Assembly: GCF_014647315.1 (NCBI RefSeq)
Contig: NZ_BMOY01000003.1
Coordinates: forward strand, 53,369-117,368
Direction: 5' to 3'
DNA: 64,000 nucleotides
Source of the DNA: Paenalicyclobacillus cellulosilyticus
GTDB lineage: Bacteria; Bacillota; Bacilli; Alicyclobacillales; Alicyclobacillaceae
The notes beneath the pieces were generated by a model. The model saw nothing but the letters and a program-made list of their open reading frames with translations, searched no databases and was not told where the DNA came from. A program made the translations under genes and the position numbers. Positions 43,085 through 53,504 of the stretch are shown here, in pieces. Each line of letters opens with the position of its first letter. Within the stretch, counting starts at the first letter, position 1.

Positions 43085-44005
43085 GTGCACCACGTGCTGT
43101 CGACCGACGATTTCACGCGCGAAGAGGTTCTCTACCTCATCGAGCGGGCGGAGCACCTGCGCCGCCTGTCACGCCCTGAACTGGCCGTGCGTCTGCGCGG
43201 GGCCGTGGTGGCCACTTTGTTTTACGAGCCGAGCACGCGCACCCGGCTCTCGTTCGAAGCGGCGGTGGCCAAGCTCGGCGGCCGGGTGCTGGCAGCGGAA
43301 AACGCCCGGGAAAACACCTCGGCGAAGAAAGGGGAGCGGCTCGAGGACACGTTCCGCGTCGTCGGGTGCTATGCCGACGCCATCGTCATCCGTCACCACG
43401 ACGAGCAGGAGATGGTGCGGGCGGCTGGCAAAAGCCCGGTGCCCATCGTCAACGCCGGGGCGGGGGCGGGGGAGCACCCGACGCAGGCGTTGCTCGACGT
43501 CTACACCCTCTGGCGGGAACTGGGCCGCATCGACGGGTTGCGGGTCTGCATCATGGGCGACCTGAAGTACGGGCGCACCGTGCACTCCCTGCTCAAGATG
43601 TTGACGTATTTCCGCGACATCGACGTGACGTTGGTCCACCCCGATTCGCTCGCCCTGCCCGCAGACCTGGAGGCATGGCTGCGCGAGCGCGGCCTGAAGA
43701 TGGCGCGCGAACGGGACATGGCTGCCGCGCTGCGCCGGTCTGACGCCATCTACCAGACGCGGATTCAGACGGAACGCGTCCGGTCGCTGGATGAGGTCCA
43801 AGAGGCGTCGGCATACGTCATCCGGCCGGAGCACCTGTCGCTCCTGCAGCCGGGGGCGCGCATCCTGCACCCTCTGCCACGGGTGAACGAAATCGATATG
43901 GAAGTGGATGAGGACGAACGCGCAGCGTACTTCCGCCAGGCGGAGAACGGACTATACATCCGCATGGCGCTGTTGGAGGAGCTGCTCAAGGAGGTGGTCC
44001 GGTGA
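43085..44005 (+). CDS. pyrB: Aspartate carbamoyltransferase catalytic chain
   Basis: 306 residues. FYEPSTRTRLSFEAA (about 47-61) binds carbamoyl phosphate; HPTQALLDVYTLW and ILHPLPRVNEI are family motifs. It joins carbamoyl phosphate and aspartate. No pyrI regulatory subunit follows, as in Bacillus. GTG 43085 starts one base after the pyrR stop, with GGGGG inside the pyrR end. The pyrP uracil permease gene often found between pyrR and pyrB is absent. Confidence 0.95.
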   Translation: MHHVLSTDDFTREEVLYLIERAEHLRRLSRPELAVRLRGAVVATLFYEPSTRTRLSFEAAVAKLGGRVLAAENARENTSAKKGERLEDTFRVVGCYADAIVIRHHDEQEMVRAAGKSPVPIVNAGAGAGEHPTQALLDVYTLWRELGRIDGLRVCIMGDLKYGRTVHSLLKMLTYFRDIDVTLVHPDSLALPADLEAWLRERGLKMARERDMAAALRRSDAIYQTRIQTERVRSLDEVQEASAYVIRPEHLSLLQPGARILHPLPRVNEIDMEVDEDERAAYFRQAENGLYIRMALLEELLKEVVR

Positions 44006-45294
44006 GGCTGCGGATTGACGGAGGCCGGCTGCTCGATTTGGTGGACGAGAATTTGGCGGAGGCGAGCGTGCTCGTGGATGATGCATCGGGTGAGGTCCTG
44101 GCGGTCGGACGAGACCTGCCGGAAGCAGACCGGGTCATCCGGCTCGCGGGCGAGGTGCTCTTGCCCGGGCTCATCGACGTCCACGTCCACCTGCGCGAAC
44201 CGGGATTTGAAGCAAAGGAGACCATCGCCTCCGGGGCAGCGGCGGCGGCGGCCGGCGGTTTTACGCAGATTGCCTGTATGCCGAACACCAAGCCGCCCAT
44301 CGATGACCCGGAGCGGGTGCGCTACGTGTTGCGCCAGGCAAAGGCCGCCGGGGCGGCGCGCGTGTGGCCCATCGCCTGCATCACGAAGGGACAGGCCGGC
44401 AAAGAACTCACCGATGCGGCGGCGCTCAAGGCGGCGGGTGCGGTGGCGCTCTCGGACGACGGCAAAGGCGTGCAGGACGGCGGGCTGATGCGGCGGGCCC
44501 TCGCGCAGGCCGCGGCGGCGGGGTTGCCGGTCGCCGTCCACGCGGAGGATGAGACCATCGCGGGTGGCGGCGTGCTCCATGCCGGCGCGGCGCGGCGGCT
44601 CGGATTGCCCGAGATCCCGCCCGAGGCGGAGGCGGCGATGATCGCCCGCGACATCCTGCTTGCGGAGCAGACGGGTGCCCATCTGCACGTCTGCCATGTG
44701 AGCACGGCCCAGTCGGTCGACCTCATTCGCTGGGCGAAGCAGCGCGGCGTGCGCATCACGGCGGAAGTGGCGCCGCACCACCTGCTGTTGGCGGACGACG
44801 CCATCACCGCGGACGATGCGGTGTACAAGGTGAATCCGCCGCTGCGCAGTGAGCGCGATCGCCAGGCATGCGTGGCGGGATTCCTCGACGGCACGCTCGA
44901 TATGATCGCGACCGATCACGCCCCGCACACGGCAGAGGAGAAGCAAAAGCCCATCGCCGAGGCGCCGTTTGGCATGGTGGGCATCGAGATCGCCTTCCCG
45001 CTGCTGTATACCCACTTCGTGGCCGCAGGGCGCTTGCGCCTGGCCGAGTTGGTGCGGCGGATGTCCACGCGCCCGGCGCAGGCGTTCGGCTTGGCGGGGG
45101 GCGTCATCCGGCCGGGCGGACCGGCCGACCTGGTGGCGGTGCGCCTCGGCGAGGAGCGGGTCATCCGCCCGGAGGCGTTTCGATCCAAGGGCCGCAACAC
45201 GCCGTTTGCGGGTTGGCCCGTTTGCGGCTGGCCGGTCCTCACGGTCGCCCAAGGCCGCGTGATCTTCGACGAAAGGGGCGAGCCGCATGTTTGA
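44002..45294 (+). CDS. pyrC: Dihydroorotase
   Basis: 430 residues, class I amidohydrolase. LLPGLIDVHVHLREPGFE holds the HxH zinc ligands (about residues 59-61), VAVHAEDE and HVCHVSTAQS further ligands, and IATDHAPHTAEEK the catalytic Asp. It cyclises carbamoyl aspartate. GTG 44002 overlaps the pyrB stop. Confidence 0.95.
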   Translation: MRLRIDGGRLLDLVDENLAEASVLVDDASGEVLAVGRDLPEADRVIRLAGEVLLPGLIDVHVHLREPGFEAKETIASGAAAAAAGGFTQIACMPNTKPPIDDPERVRYVLRQAKAAGAARVWPIACITKGQAGKELTDAAALKAAGAVALSDDGKGVQDGGLMRRALAQAAAAGLPVAVHAEDETIAGGGVLHAGAARRLGLPEIPPEAEAAMIARDILLAEQTGAHLHVCHVSTAQSVDLIRWAKQRGVRITAEVAPHHLLLADDAITADDAVYKVNPPLRSERDRQACVAGFLDGTLDMIATDHAPHTAEEKQKPIAEAPFGMVGIEIAFPLLYTHFVAAGRLRLAELVRRMSTRPAQAFGLAGGVIRPGGPADLVAVRLGEERVIRPEAFRSKGRNTPFAGWPVCGWPVLTVAQGRVIFDERGEPHV

Positions 45295-46411
45295 CAGCCA
45301 TTCACGACGTCCCGTGGCCCGGCTGGTGTTGGAGAACGGGGATGTGTATACCGGCGTCGGCTTTGGCGCCACCGGCGAGTCGTTCGGTGAAGTCGTGTTC
45401 AACACCGGCATGACCGGATACCAGGAGATCTTGACCGATCCGTCCTATTGCGGTCAGATTGTCACGATGACGTACCCGCTCATCGGCAACTACGGCGTCA
45501 ACGTGGATGACGTCGAATCGCGCCGGCCTTACGTGAAAGGCTTTGTCGTGCGCGAGTTTTCGCCGGAACCGAGCCATTTCAAGGCGACGGGGAACATCGA
45601 GGCGTACCTGAAGCAGCATGGCATCATCGGGATCGCCGGGGTGGACACCCGAAAGCTCACCAAGACCATCCGCAGCCGCGGCACGATGAAGGGCATCCTC
45701 ACCACGCTCGACACGCCGCTTTCCGCCTTGATGGAAAAGCTTGCGGCGCCGTTGCCGACCGACCAGATTGACCAGGTGACGCCGCCTGCGATCTACCGCT
45801 GCCCGGGCGAGGGCCGGCGCGTGGTGGCGATGGACTTCGGCATGAAGGCGGGCGTCCTGCGCTCGCTCTTGGCCCGCCGGTGTGACGTGATTGTCGTCCC
45901 GGCCCGGACAAAGGCGGAGGAAATCCTGCGCTGGCAGCCGCACGGGGTGATGCTCAGCAACGGTCCGGGCGATCCGATGGACGCCTGGTACGCGGTGGAG
46001 ACGGTACGGGAACTCATCGGGCGCGTGCCTATCTTCGGCATCTGCCTCGGCCTGCAGCTCATCGCGCTGGCCTGTGGGGCGCGCACGGAGAAGATGCGGT
46101 TCGGCCATCGCGGGGTCAACCATCCGGTCAAGGACCTGCGGACGGGGAGGATTGCCATCACGTCCCAGAACCACGGCTACGTGGTGAGCCCGGATTCGCT
46201 TCGCGGCACGGACCTGGTGGTCAGCCACATCAACCAAAACGACGGCACCATCGAGGGTTTGGTCCACACCAAACATCCGGTGTTCTGCGTGCAGTACCAT
46301 CCGGAGGCACGACCGGGTCCCGATGACTCGGACGACCTGTTCGACCAATTCATGGACATGATGGACCGTGTGCGGGAAGGGAGTTGGGTGCCCCATGCCG
46401 AAACGAACTGA
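45287..46411 (+). CDS. carA: Carbamoyl-phosphate synthase small chain
   Basis: 374 residues. N-terminal CPSase small-chain domain ([30 protein letters not shown]) and C-terminal class I glutamine amidotransferase with GICLGLQL (nucleophile Cys), YHPEA (His-Glu). It delivers ammonia to CarB. ATG overlaps the pyrC end by eight bases. Confidence 0.95.
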   Translation: MFDSHSRRPVARLVLENGDVYTGVGFGATGESFGEVVFNTGMTGYQEILTDPSYCGQIVTMTYPLIGNYGVNVDDVESRRPYVKGFVVREFSPEPSHFKATGNIEAYLKQHGIIGIAGVDTRKLTKTIRSRGTMKGILTTLDTPLSALMEKLAAPLPTDQIDQVTPPAIYRCPGEGRRVVAMDFGMKAGVLRSLLARRCDVIVVPARTKAEEILRWQPHGVMLSNGPGDPMDAWYAVETVRELIGRVPIFGICLGLQLIALACGARTEKMRFGHRGVNHPVKDLRTGRIAITSQNHGYVVSPDSLRGTDLVVSHINQNDGTIEGLVHTKHPVFCVQYHPEARPGPDDSDDLFDQFMDMMDRVREGSWVPHAETN

Positions 46412-49400
46412 CATCAAGAAGATCATGGTCATCGGGTCGGGGCCCATCGTCATCGGCCAGGCGGCCGAGTTTGACTACGCGGGGACCCAGGCGTGCCGGG
46501 CGCTGCGCGAAGAGGGCTTCGAGGTTGTGCTCGTGAACTCCAACCCTGCGACCATCATGACGGACCCGGACATGGCGGACAAGGTGTATATCGAACCGCT
46601 GCACCCGGAATTCGTCGCCCAGATTGTGCGCAAGGAGCGCCCGGATGGCCTGGTGGCGACGCTCGGCGGACAGACGGGCCTCAACATGGCGGTTCAGCTC
46701 GACGAAATGGGCGTGCTCGCCGAGTGCGGCGTGCAATTGCTCGGCACGCCGCTCTCCGCCATCCGCAAGGCGGAAGACCGGGAGGAGTTCCGCCGTCTGA
46801 TGCACGAGCTGGGCCAGCCGGTGCCGGAGAGCGAGACGGTGACCGACTACGCGCAGGCCAAGGCGTTCGCGGAGCGGATTGGCTTTCCCATCATCATTCG
46901 GCCGGCGTACACCCTGGGCGGCACGGGCGGCGGGATCGCCCACAACTGGGAGGAGTACGAGGAGATTGTCGAGCAAGGCCTGCTGATGTCGCCCATCCAC
47001 CAGGTGTTGGTGGAGAAGAGCATCGCCGGTTTCAAGGAGATTGAATACGAGGTCATCCGCGACGGGGCGGACAACTGCATCATCGTCTGCAACATGGAGA
47101 ACGTCGATCCGGTCGGCGTACACACCGGGGACAGCATCGTCGTGGCGCCGAGCCAGACGCTCACCGACACGGAGTACCAGATGCTGCGCAGCGCGAGCAT
47201 CAAGATTGTGCGCGCGCTCGGTATCGAGGGCGGGTGCAACGTGCAGTTCGCCCTCGACCCGTACAGCGAGCAGTACTACGTGATTGAAGTCAACCCGCGC
47301 GTCAGCCGTTCGAGCGCGCTGGCGTCGAAAGCGACCGGTTACCCTATCGCCAAGGTGGCGGCGAAGATTGCGGCGGGTTACCGGTTGGACGAGATCAAAA
47401 ACCCGGTGACGGGCGAGACGTACGCGTGCTTTGAGCCGGCGCTCGACTATGTGGTGACGAAGATCCCACGCTGGCCGTTCGACAAGTTCCAGAGCGCGAA
47501 CCGTCGCCTCGGCACGCAGATGAAGGCGACCGGCGAAGTGATGGCCATCGGCCGCAGTTTCGAAGAGTCGCTCATGAAGGCGGTGCGTTCGCTGGAATCC
47601 GGTGTCGACTCGCTGATGTTGGGCAAAGCCCGCACCTTGGCAGACGAGGAGCTGGCGCGCCGGTTGCGCGAGCCGGACGACGAGCGGCTGTTCATCGTGG
47701 CGGAGGCGCTGCGCCGCGGCTGGAGCGTGGATCGCCTGTACGAGCTGACGCGGATTGACCGCTGGTTCCTGCGCAAGGTGCGGCGGATCGTCGACATGGA
47801 AGCGAGGCTGGCGGAGCCGGCGGTCCGCGCGATGTTCGTGCAAGGCGAGCCGGCATCCGCCTGTCCGGTGTTCGTCGAAGCGAAGCGCATGGGCTATCCG
47901 GATGCGGTCATCGCCCGCATCTGGGGTGTCGAGGAACGTGATGTGCGCGCATGGCGCCTGGCGTCCGGGGTGAGACCGGTCTACAAGATGGTCGATACGT
48001 GCGCGGGCGAGTTCGAGGCGGCGACGCCGTACTATTACAGCACGTACGACGAAGAGGACGAGGTTATGGAAAGTGATGGGAAAAAGATCGTCGTCCTCGG
48101 CTCGGGACCCATCCGCATCGGACAGGGGATTGAGTTCGACTACTGTTCGGTGCACGCGGTGTGGGCCATCCGCCGCGCCGGCTTTGAAGCCATCATCATC
48201 AACAACAACCCGGAGACCGTATCCACCGACTTCGATACCGCGAACCGGTTGTACTTCGAGCCGCTCTACCCGGAAGACGTGTTGAACGTCATCGAGCGCG
48301 AACAGCCGGAAGGGGTCATCGTCCAGTTCGGCGGCCAGACGGCCATCAACCTGGCCGAACCGCTGCACAAGGCGGGCGTGCGCATCCTGGGTACGGCGAT
48401 GGAGGACATCGACCGGGCGGAAGACCGTGAGCGGTTCGACGCCCTGTTGGCCAAGCTCGACATCCGCCGTCCGGAAGGCTGCACGGTGACTTCCGTCGAA
48501 GCCGCGTTCGCGGCTGCGCACCGACTCGGCTATCCGGTCCTGGTGCGCCCGTCGTATGTGTTGGGCGGCCGGGCGATGCAGATCATCGAATCGGATGACG
48601 AACTGCAACGCTACATGGAGGAAGCGGTGACGGTCTCCCAGCGCCATCCGGTGTTGATTGACCGTTACGTGCAGGGCATCGAACTGGAGGTCGACGCCAT
48701 ATCCGACGGGGAGACGGTCGTCATCCCGGGCATCATGGAGCACATCGAGCGCGCGGGCGTCCACTCCGGCGATTCCATCGCGGTCTATCCCACGCAGTCG
48801 GTCTCCGACCAGGTGAAGGAGAAGCTGGTCGATTATACCACCCGCCTGGCGCGGGCCCTCCGTGTGCGCGGGCTGGTCAACATCCAATTCGTGGTCCATG
48901 GTGACGACGTGTACGTCATCGAGGTGAACCCGCGCTCGTCACGCACGGTGCCGTTCCTCTCCAAGGTCACCGGCGTGCCGATGGTGGAGCTTGGCATGCA
49001 GGCGGTGCTTGGCCGGCGCTTGGCCGATCTCGGTTATCCGAACGGCCTGGTGCCGGAGCAGCCGTTCGTGTCGGTCAAGGTGCCGGTGTTCTCGTTCGCC
49101 AAGCTGCGCCAGGTGGACATTACGCTCGGCCCGGAGATGAAGTCGACCGGTGAGGTGATGGGCAGCGAGCGAACACTCGAGAAGGCGTTGTACAAAGGCC
49201 TGCTCGCGGCCGGCATGGCCATCCCGACGCACGGCACGGTGCTCGCCACCATCGCGGATAAAGATAAGGAGGAGGCGTGGCCCATTCTGCGCGGGTTTGC
49301 GGACCTTGGCTTCCGCATCGCCGCCACGGAAGGCACGGCCCGTTTCCTGCGTGAAAAGGGGCTCGACGTGACGGTGGTGAACAAGCTGGCACAGGGGACG

Positions 49401-49652
49401 CCGAACCTGGCGGACGACATTCGCGAAGGGCGCATTCAACTGGTCATCAATACGCTGACGAAAGGGCAGCAGCCGGCGCGGGACGGTTTCCGTATCCGGC
49501 GCACGGCGGTGGAGCACGGGGTCCCGTGCCTTACCTCCCTCGACACGGCGCGGTCGGTGTTGGAGGTGCTCTCCACCATCCGGTTCCAGACCGCGCCGCT
49601 CGGCGGGTATCAAGATGTCCGGGTGGCGGCGGGCAAGGTGAGGGTGCGTTGA
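46395..49652 (+). CDS. carB: Carbamoyl-phosphate synthase large chain
   Basis: 1085 residues. Two homologous ATP-grasp halves, each starting with a GSGPI-IGQ nucleotide motif ([19 protein letters not shown] near residue 9 and [19 protein letters not shown] near 567), and a C-terminal MGS-like allosteric domain ([18 protein letters not shown]...). It makes carbamoyl phosphate from ammonia, bicarbonate and two ATP. ATG 46395 lies inside the carA end; GGAAGGGAG is 11 bases upstream. Being in the PyrR operon, it is the pyrimidine enzyme; an arginine-specific copy is not visible. Confidence 0.96.
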   Translation: MPKRTDIKKIMVIGSGPIVIGQAAEFDYAGTQACRALREEGFEVVLVNSNPATIMTDPDMADKVYIEPLHPEFVAQIVRKERPDGLVATLGGQTGLNMAVQLDEMGVLAECGVQLLGTPLSAIRKAEDREEFRRLMHELGQPVPESETVTDYAQAKAFAERIGFPIIIRPAYTLGGTGGGIAHNWEEYEEIVEQGLLMSPIHQVLVEKSIAGFKEIEYEVIRDGADNCIIVCNMENVDPVGVHTGDSIVVAPSQTLTDTEYQMLRSASIKIVRALGIEGGCNVQFALDPYSEQYYVIEVNPRVSRSSALASKATGYPIAKVAAKIAAGYRLDEIKNPVTGETYACFEPALDYVVTKIPRWPFDKFQSANRRLGTQMKATGEVMAIGRSFEESLMKAVRSLESGVDSLMLGKARTLADEELARRLREPDDERLFIVAEALRRGWSVDRLYELTRIDRWFLRKVRRIVDMEARLAEPAVRAMFVQGEPASACPVFVEAKRMGYPDAVIARIWGVEERDVRAWRLASGVRPVYKMVDTCAGEFEAATPYYYSTYDEEDEVMESDGKKIVVLGSGPIRIGQGIEFDYCSVHAVWAIRRAGFEAIIINNNPETVSTDFDTANRLYFEPLYPEDVLNVIEREQPEGVIVQFGGQTAINLAEPLHKAGVRILGTAMEDIDRAEDRERFDALLAKLDIRRPEGCTVTSVEAAFAAAHRLGYPVLVRPSYVLGGRAMQIIESDDELQRYMEEAVTVSQRHPVLIDRYVQGIELEVDAISDGETVVIPGIMEHIERAGVHSGDSIAVYPTQSVSDQVKEKLVDYTTRLARALRVRGLVNIQFVVHGDDVYVIEVNPRSSRTVPFLSKVTGVPMVELGMQAVLGRRLADLGYPNGLVPEQPFVSVKVPVFSFAKLRQVDITLGPEMKSTGEVMGSERTLEKALYKGLLAAGMAIPTHGTVLATIADKDKEEAWPILRGFADLGFRIAATEGTARFLREKGLDVTVVNKLAQGTPNLADDIREGRIQLVINTLTKGQQPARDGFRIRRTAVEHGVPCLTSLDTARSVLEVLSTIRFQTAPLGGYQDVRVAAGKVRVR

Positions 49653-50455
49653 TGGAAAAAGACGCGGCGCTGCTCACCCATCCGCGCTACGATTGGGCGC
49701 GGCGGCACAGTTACGTGGCGCTCGACGTACCGGACGGGCGAGCGGCTTTGGCGTGGGTCCGCCGCCTGGGTCCGGGCGTGACGGGTTATAAGGTGGGGAT
49801 GGAGCTGTTTTACGCGGAAGGGCCGCGGTTCCTGACCCGCCTTGTCTCCCTGGGCAAGCGGGTATTCCTCGACCTGAAGCTGCACGACATCCCCACCACC
49901 GTCGCGCGCGCGCTCAAGGTCCTGGCTCCCCTCGGCGTGGAGATGGTCAACGTGCATGCGTCCGCCGGACGCAAGGCGCTCGCCGCGGCCTGCGAGGCGG
50001 TCGCTGTGCTGCCGGATCGCCCGCTGCTCATCGCGGTGACGGTGTTGACAAGCCTCGACGCGGCCGCATGCACGGAATTGGGCTGGTCTGCGCCGGAAGA
50101 AACGGCCGTCCGCTTGGCGCGGATGGCCGCCGAGACGGGATGCGACGGTGTGGTGGCGTCCGCGCACGATGTGCCGCGCCTCACCGGTCATATGCCCGCA
50201 GGTTTTGAGTTCGTGGTGCCCGGTATTCGTCCCCCTGGGGTTGCCCGCGATGATCAAGCGCGTGCGGCCACGCCGGGGGAGGCGGTGTCGCTCGGGGCCA
50301 CGCGCCTGGTGCTCGGCCGGGCTGTGACGCGTGCGGCCGATCCGGTCGCGGCGCTGCTCGCCATATGGGATGAGATGACCGCGGCGCACACAAGCCGGAC
50401 CGCGGCGCAAGAGGGCTCGTCAAGCAAGGGTTCGTTTGAGCCGGACACGGGATGA
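49652..50455 (+). CDS. pyrF: Orotidine 5'-phosphate decarboxylase
   Basis: 267 residues, TIM barrel. VALDVPDG (first Asp), VFLDLKLHDIPTTVARA with the catalytic DxKxxD (Asp-Lys-Asp), and VVPGIRPPG near the C-terminus. It converts OMP to UMP. ATG 49652 overlaps the carB stop (TGATG). The last ~25 residues (SRTAAQEGSSSKGSFEPD) form a polar tail beyond the usual family end. In B. subtilis pyrK and pyrD precede pyrF; here carB abuts it directly. Confidence 0.95.
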   Translation: MEKDAALLTHPRYDWARRHSYVALDVPDGRAALAWVRRLGPGVTGYKVGMELFYAEGPRFLTRLVSLGKRVFLDLKLHDIPTTVARALKVLAPLGVEMVNVHASAGRKALAAACEAVAVLPDRPLLIAVTVLTSLDAAACTELGWSAPEETAVRLARMAAETGCDGVVASAHDVPRLTGHMPAGFEFVVPGIRPPGVARDDQARAATPGEAVSLGATRLVLGRAVTRAADPVAALLAIWDEMTAAHTSRTAAQEGSSSKGSFEPDTG

Positions 50456-50468
50456 GAGGAAGATGGGG

Positions 50469-51143
50469 ATGCGTGACGAGATGACGGGTTTTTACAGCGG
50501 GCCGCCGGAGGTGGCGGTGGCGTTGGCGCGCGGACTGCTCCAAGTCGGTGCCGTGGAGATCCGCCCGCGGGAACCGTTCACCTGGTCGTCCGGTTGGCTT
50601 GCGCCCATGTACTGCGACAATCGCATGATCCTCGCTTATCCTGTCTTGCGCAACCTGGTGGCGGACGCGTTTCTGGCCATCGTCCGCAGGGAGTACCCGG
50701 GTGTCGACGTCATCGCCGGCACCGCGACCGCCGGCATCCCGCACGCGGCCGTATTGGCCGACCGATTGGGGATTGCGGGGGCTTATGTGCGCAGCAGCGC
50801 CAAGGACCACGGCAAACAAAAGCAGGTCGAAGGCAGGGTGCGGGCGGGAGACCGGGTGGTCGTCGTGGAGGACACGGTGTCGACGGGCCAATCGGTCCTC
50901 CGCGCGGTCGCCGCGTTGCGCGGGCAAGGGGCAAACGTCTTGGCGGTGTTGGCCATTTATTCGTACGATTTCCCGCAAGCCGCGGCAGCGTTGACCGGCG
51001 CGCAGGTTCCCCTCTACCGGTTGGTTCATTACGACGCACTCATCGCCCAAGCGCGTGCCCTGGGCATGGTGGCGGAAGCAGACATGGCGGCGCTGCGGGT
51101 GTGGCGACAAGACCCTGCACATTACCGCATTCCGGAAACCTGA
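50469..51143 (+). CDS. pyrE: Orotate phosphoribosyltransferase
   Basis: 224 residues. FTWSSGWLAPMYCDNRMIL binds orotate, VRSSAKDHGKQKQVEG is the flexible catalytic loop, and VVVVEDTVSTGQSVLRAV the PRPP motif. It makes OMP from orotate. ATG 50469 is preferred (GAGAGGA eight bases upstream) to ATG 50463. Last gene of the pyr operon. Confidence 0.94.
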   Translation: MRDEMTGFYSGPPEVAVALARGLLQVGAVEIRPREPFTWSSGWLAPMYCDNRMILAYPVLRNLVADAFLAIVRREYPGVDVIAGTATAGIPHAAVLADRLGIAGAYVRSSAKDHGKQKQVEGRVRAGDRVVVVEDTVSTGQSVLRAVAALRGQGANVLAVLAIYSYDFPQAAAALTGAQVPLYRLVHYDALIAQARALGMVAEADMAALRVWRQDPAHYRIPET

Positions 51144-51144
51144 A

Positions 51145-51171
51145 CACGGCGCGGACATCCTCCGCGCCGTG
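51145..51171 (+). terminator. GC-rich hairpin after pyrE
   Basis: CACGGCGCGG and CCGCGCCGTG form a perfect 10-bp stem with a seven-base loop immediately after the pyrE stop. There is no T-tract, so it may be a weak or Rho-assisted terminator or a 3' end stabiliser. The remainder to 51274 shows nothing else. Confidence 0.45.
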
Positions 51172-51274
51172 CGCATGGACGGCCAGAGCCGGCGGTTGCG
51201 GTCTTTTCGAGGTTGTGCTGCCTTGTTTGCTGGCTTGGCCGTTTCCGTTCCCTGCGTTGGCGTGAACCGTGCGC

Positions 51275-51898
51275 TCAAATCTCCGGGTTGGGATTGTAAT
51301 CCCAATTCTCCTTTGTCCGTTGGAAGGACGGCCCGATGGAAATGGTGCCGTCCGGCTCGATGCGGTAGGTGTAGAGGTCGAGCGGACGGGGGGCCGGCGA
51401 CGTCGGCGTCGGGACACCGTAGATGTTGTACAGGCTGTTGTGGCACGGGCACTGAAACCAGTCCTGGCCGTTGTTGTACTTGGGCGCGACCGACTTGCCG
51501 TTGACCTCCGATCCGTTGACGTGACAGCCCAAGTGGGTACAGGTGTGGGACATGATCATCAATTTTTTCTGATAAATGATGACGTAGACGTCGTTGGGTA
51601 CGTCGTGCGAGTTCCAGCCGTCGTCGATGTGCTGGGTAAACCGCACGTGGGTCGGCAGCTTGTCGTTGAAGTCGGACGGCTTGAGGGTGGTTTTGAAAAA
51701 CTGCTGGCCCGCGCTGCGGTGAATGGGATCGAACGCGGCGACGATGAGCGGCGCTGCGATGAGCGTGCCCATGAACGCGCCGGTACCGCCGAGGACGTAC
51801 GTCAGGAACTGACGGCGCGTGAGCCGCGTTTCGTCCAGGTCTTCCGGCGTCAGACGCCAGGGCGTGTATTGGGATGGTGGATTGGAATGTGCGTCCAT
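51275..51898 (-). CDS. Rieske iron-sulfur protein (QcrA-like)
   Basis: 207 residues. TRRQFLTYVLGGTGAFMGTLIAAPLIVAAF (about 27-56) is a twin-arginine-type motif with one membrane helix that stays as an anchor. The Rieske cluster ligands are CTHLGC (Cys, His) and CPCH (Cys, His), with the disulfide cysteines present. It resembles QcrA of the Bacilli menaquinol:cytochrome c reductase, and ends SFQRTKENWDYNPN. No cytochrome b (qcrB) or qcrC gene flanks it, so it is either an unlinked or an extra Rieske protein. ATG 51898 is preceded by GGGAG. A TATCAT at 51955-51960 is a possible -10. Confidence 0.86.
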   Translation of the reverse strand: MDAHSNPPSQYTPWRLTPEDLDETRLTRRQFLTYVLGGTGAFMGTLIAAPLIVAAFDPIHRSAGQQFFKTTLKPSDFNDKLPTHVRFTQHIDDGWNSHDVPNDVYVIIYQKKLMIMSHTCTHLGCHVNGSEVNGKSVAPKYNNGQDWFQCPCHNSLYNIYGVPTPTSPAPRPLDLYTYRIEPDGTISIGPSFQRTKENWDYNPNPEI

Positions 51899-52081
51899 CT
51901 CCCGGGCTGCCCCCTTCCTTTGCGGCGACGAGATTCTGCCCTCCACCGTTTCCTATGATAGCGTGTCTCGCCCGTGTGCACCAGAGATTTGCGGTCGCAA
52001 TTTGCATTTTTCTGTGCCGTCCGGCACAGCGGACGGCCTGGGTTCACACCCCTGGCCGTCGCCTGGCGTCAACCCCGGGTC

Positions 52082-53386
52082 CTATACCCAGCCGCGCCAA
52101 CGCATCGCTTCCGCAAACGGCCGGATGCCCACCATGTACGCCGCGAGCCGGAGACCGACGTGGTACGTCTTCGCCGTGTGGAAAATGGTCTGCAGCGACT
52201 GGACCATCCATGCCTCCAGGCGGCGGTTCACTTCTTCCTCTGTCCAATACCATCCCTGCAGATTCTGCACCCACTCGAAATACGACACGGTGACACCGCC
52301 CGCGTTCGCCAAGACGTCCGGTACCACCAATACCCCGCGGCGCTCCAGGATGGTGTCGGCTTCCGGCGTGGTCGGGCCGTTGGCCGCTTCGACCAGCACG
52401 GACGCCTGGATCTGCTCCGCGTTGTCCGCGGTGATCTGGTTCTCCAGCGCAGCGGGGATCAACACGTCACAGGGTTGGAGCAAAAATTGCTCGTTCGGCA
52501 TCACATCGCGGAAGTGCGGGGTGACCATACCGAACGAGTCGCGCTGTTCGAGCAGGCGCGGGATGTCGAGTCCGCGTTCGTCGTACAGGCCGCCGCCCGC
52601 GTCGCTGACACCGACCACCTTGACGCCCATATCGTGCAGGATGGAGGCGACGTTGCTGCCGACGTTGCCAAATCCTTGGATGAGGACGCGGCAATCTTTC
52701 AGTTCGCGCCCCAACTGCCGGACGGCCTCCCGGGCCGCGATGCACACGCCGAGCGCGGTGGCGCGCTCGCGCCCTTTGGACCCGCCGAGGACAACGGGCT
52801 TGCCGGTGATGAACCCTGGCGAGTCGTATTCCCGGATGCGGCTGTACTCATCGTACATCCAGGCCATGATCTGGGCGTTGGTGTAGACGTCGGGGGCCGG
52901 GATGTCCTTCGTCGGGCCGACAATCTGGCTCACGGCACGCACATAGCCGCGGGCCAACCGCTCCTGTTCGCCGAGCGACATCTTCCGCGGGTCACAGACG
53001 ATGCCTCCCTTCGCGCCGCCGTAAGGCAGGTTGAAGATGCCGCACTTGAGGCTCATCCAAATGGAGAGCGCTTTGACCTCTTCCAGCGTGACGTCCGGAT
53101 GAAAGCGGATGCCTCCTTTGGTGGGACCTATCGCGTCGTTGTGCTGGGCCCGGTACCCCGTGAAGACTTCCACGTGTCCGTCGTCCATTTTGACCGGGAT
53201 GCGGACGGTGAGGACGCGGATGGGTTCCTTCAACAGTTCGTACACCTCGTCCGGATACCCGAGCTTGCGCAACGCCTGGTGGACGGCCTCCTGCGTATGT
53301 TCCAAAATCTTTGCACCTGCCGCAGGCATGTTTGCCCCTTGCAGCAACCGTTTGTTCACAAGCACTTGTTGATCGGAAGCGCTCAA
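52082..53386 (-). CDS. gdhA: Glutamate dehydrogenase
   Basis: 434 residues. Interconverts glutamate and 2-oxoglutarate plus ammonia. GGIRFHPDVTLEEVKALSIWMSLKCGIFNLPYGGAKGG contains the catalytic Lys motif (in PYGGAKGG); GFGNVGSNVA is the nucleotide-binding glycine loop; NITAD-like ENQITADNAEQI and PDVLANAGGVTVSYFEW close the domain. Length and sequence are of the RocG/GudB catabolic type; coenzyme preference cannot be fixed. TTG 53386 has AAAGGAGG ten bases upstream; the frame extends far beyond but without support. Promoter candidate at 53426-53454. Confidence 0.93.
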   Translation of the reverse strand: MSASDQQVLVNKRLLQGANMPAAGAKILEHTQEAVHQALRKLGYPDEVYELLKEPIRVLTVRIPVKMDDGHVEVFTGYRAQHNDAIGPTKGGIRFHPDVTLEEVKALSIWMSLKCGIFNLPYGGAKGGIVCDPRKMSLGEQERLARGYVRAVSQIVGPTKDIPAPDVYTNAQIMAWMYDEYSRIREYDSPGFITGKPVVLGGSKGRERATALGVCIAAREAVRQLGRELKDCRVLIQGFGNVGSNVASILHDMGVKVVGVSDAGGGLYDERGLDIPRLLEQRDSFGMVTPHFRDVMPNEQFLLQPCDVLIPAALENQITADNAEQIQASVLVEAANGPTTPEADTILERRGVLVVPDVLANAGGVTVSYFEWVQNLQGWYWTEEEVNRRLEAWMVQSLQTIFHTAKTYHVGLRLAAYMVGIRPFAEAMRWRGWV

Positions 53387-53425
53387 TCGTGGTCGGCCTC
53401 CTTTGCCGCGTCGTGGTTGTGTTTC

Positions 53426-53454
53426 ATCATATACCAGTTCGGACAGGATGGAAA
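53426..53454 (-). promoter_or_regulatory. Candidate promoter for glutamate dehydrogenase
   Basis: On the minus strand TTTCCA (53449-53454), 17-base spacer, TATGAT (53426-53431), 40 bases before the TTG start. The same AT-rich patch lies between this gene and the divergent membrane-protein gene. Confidence 0.45.
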
Positions 53455-53504
53455 GTACAGGTGGGCTCGTCTTGCCCTTGGCCCAGGTCCGAGGAGGGAT
53501 GGCG

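Noticed and set aside
46350..48899. An 849-codon minus-strand frame opposite carB
   Set aside because: Shadow of carB; rich in His, Arg and Asp with no domain pattern.
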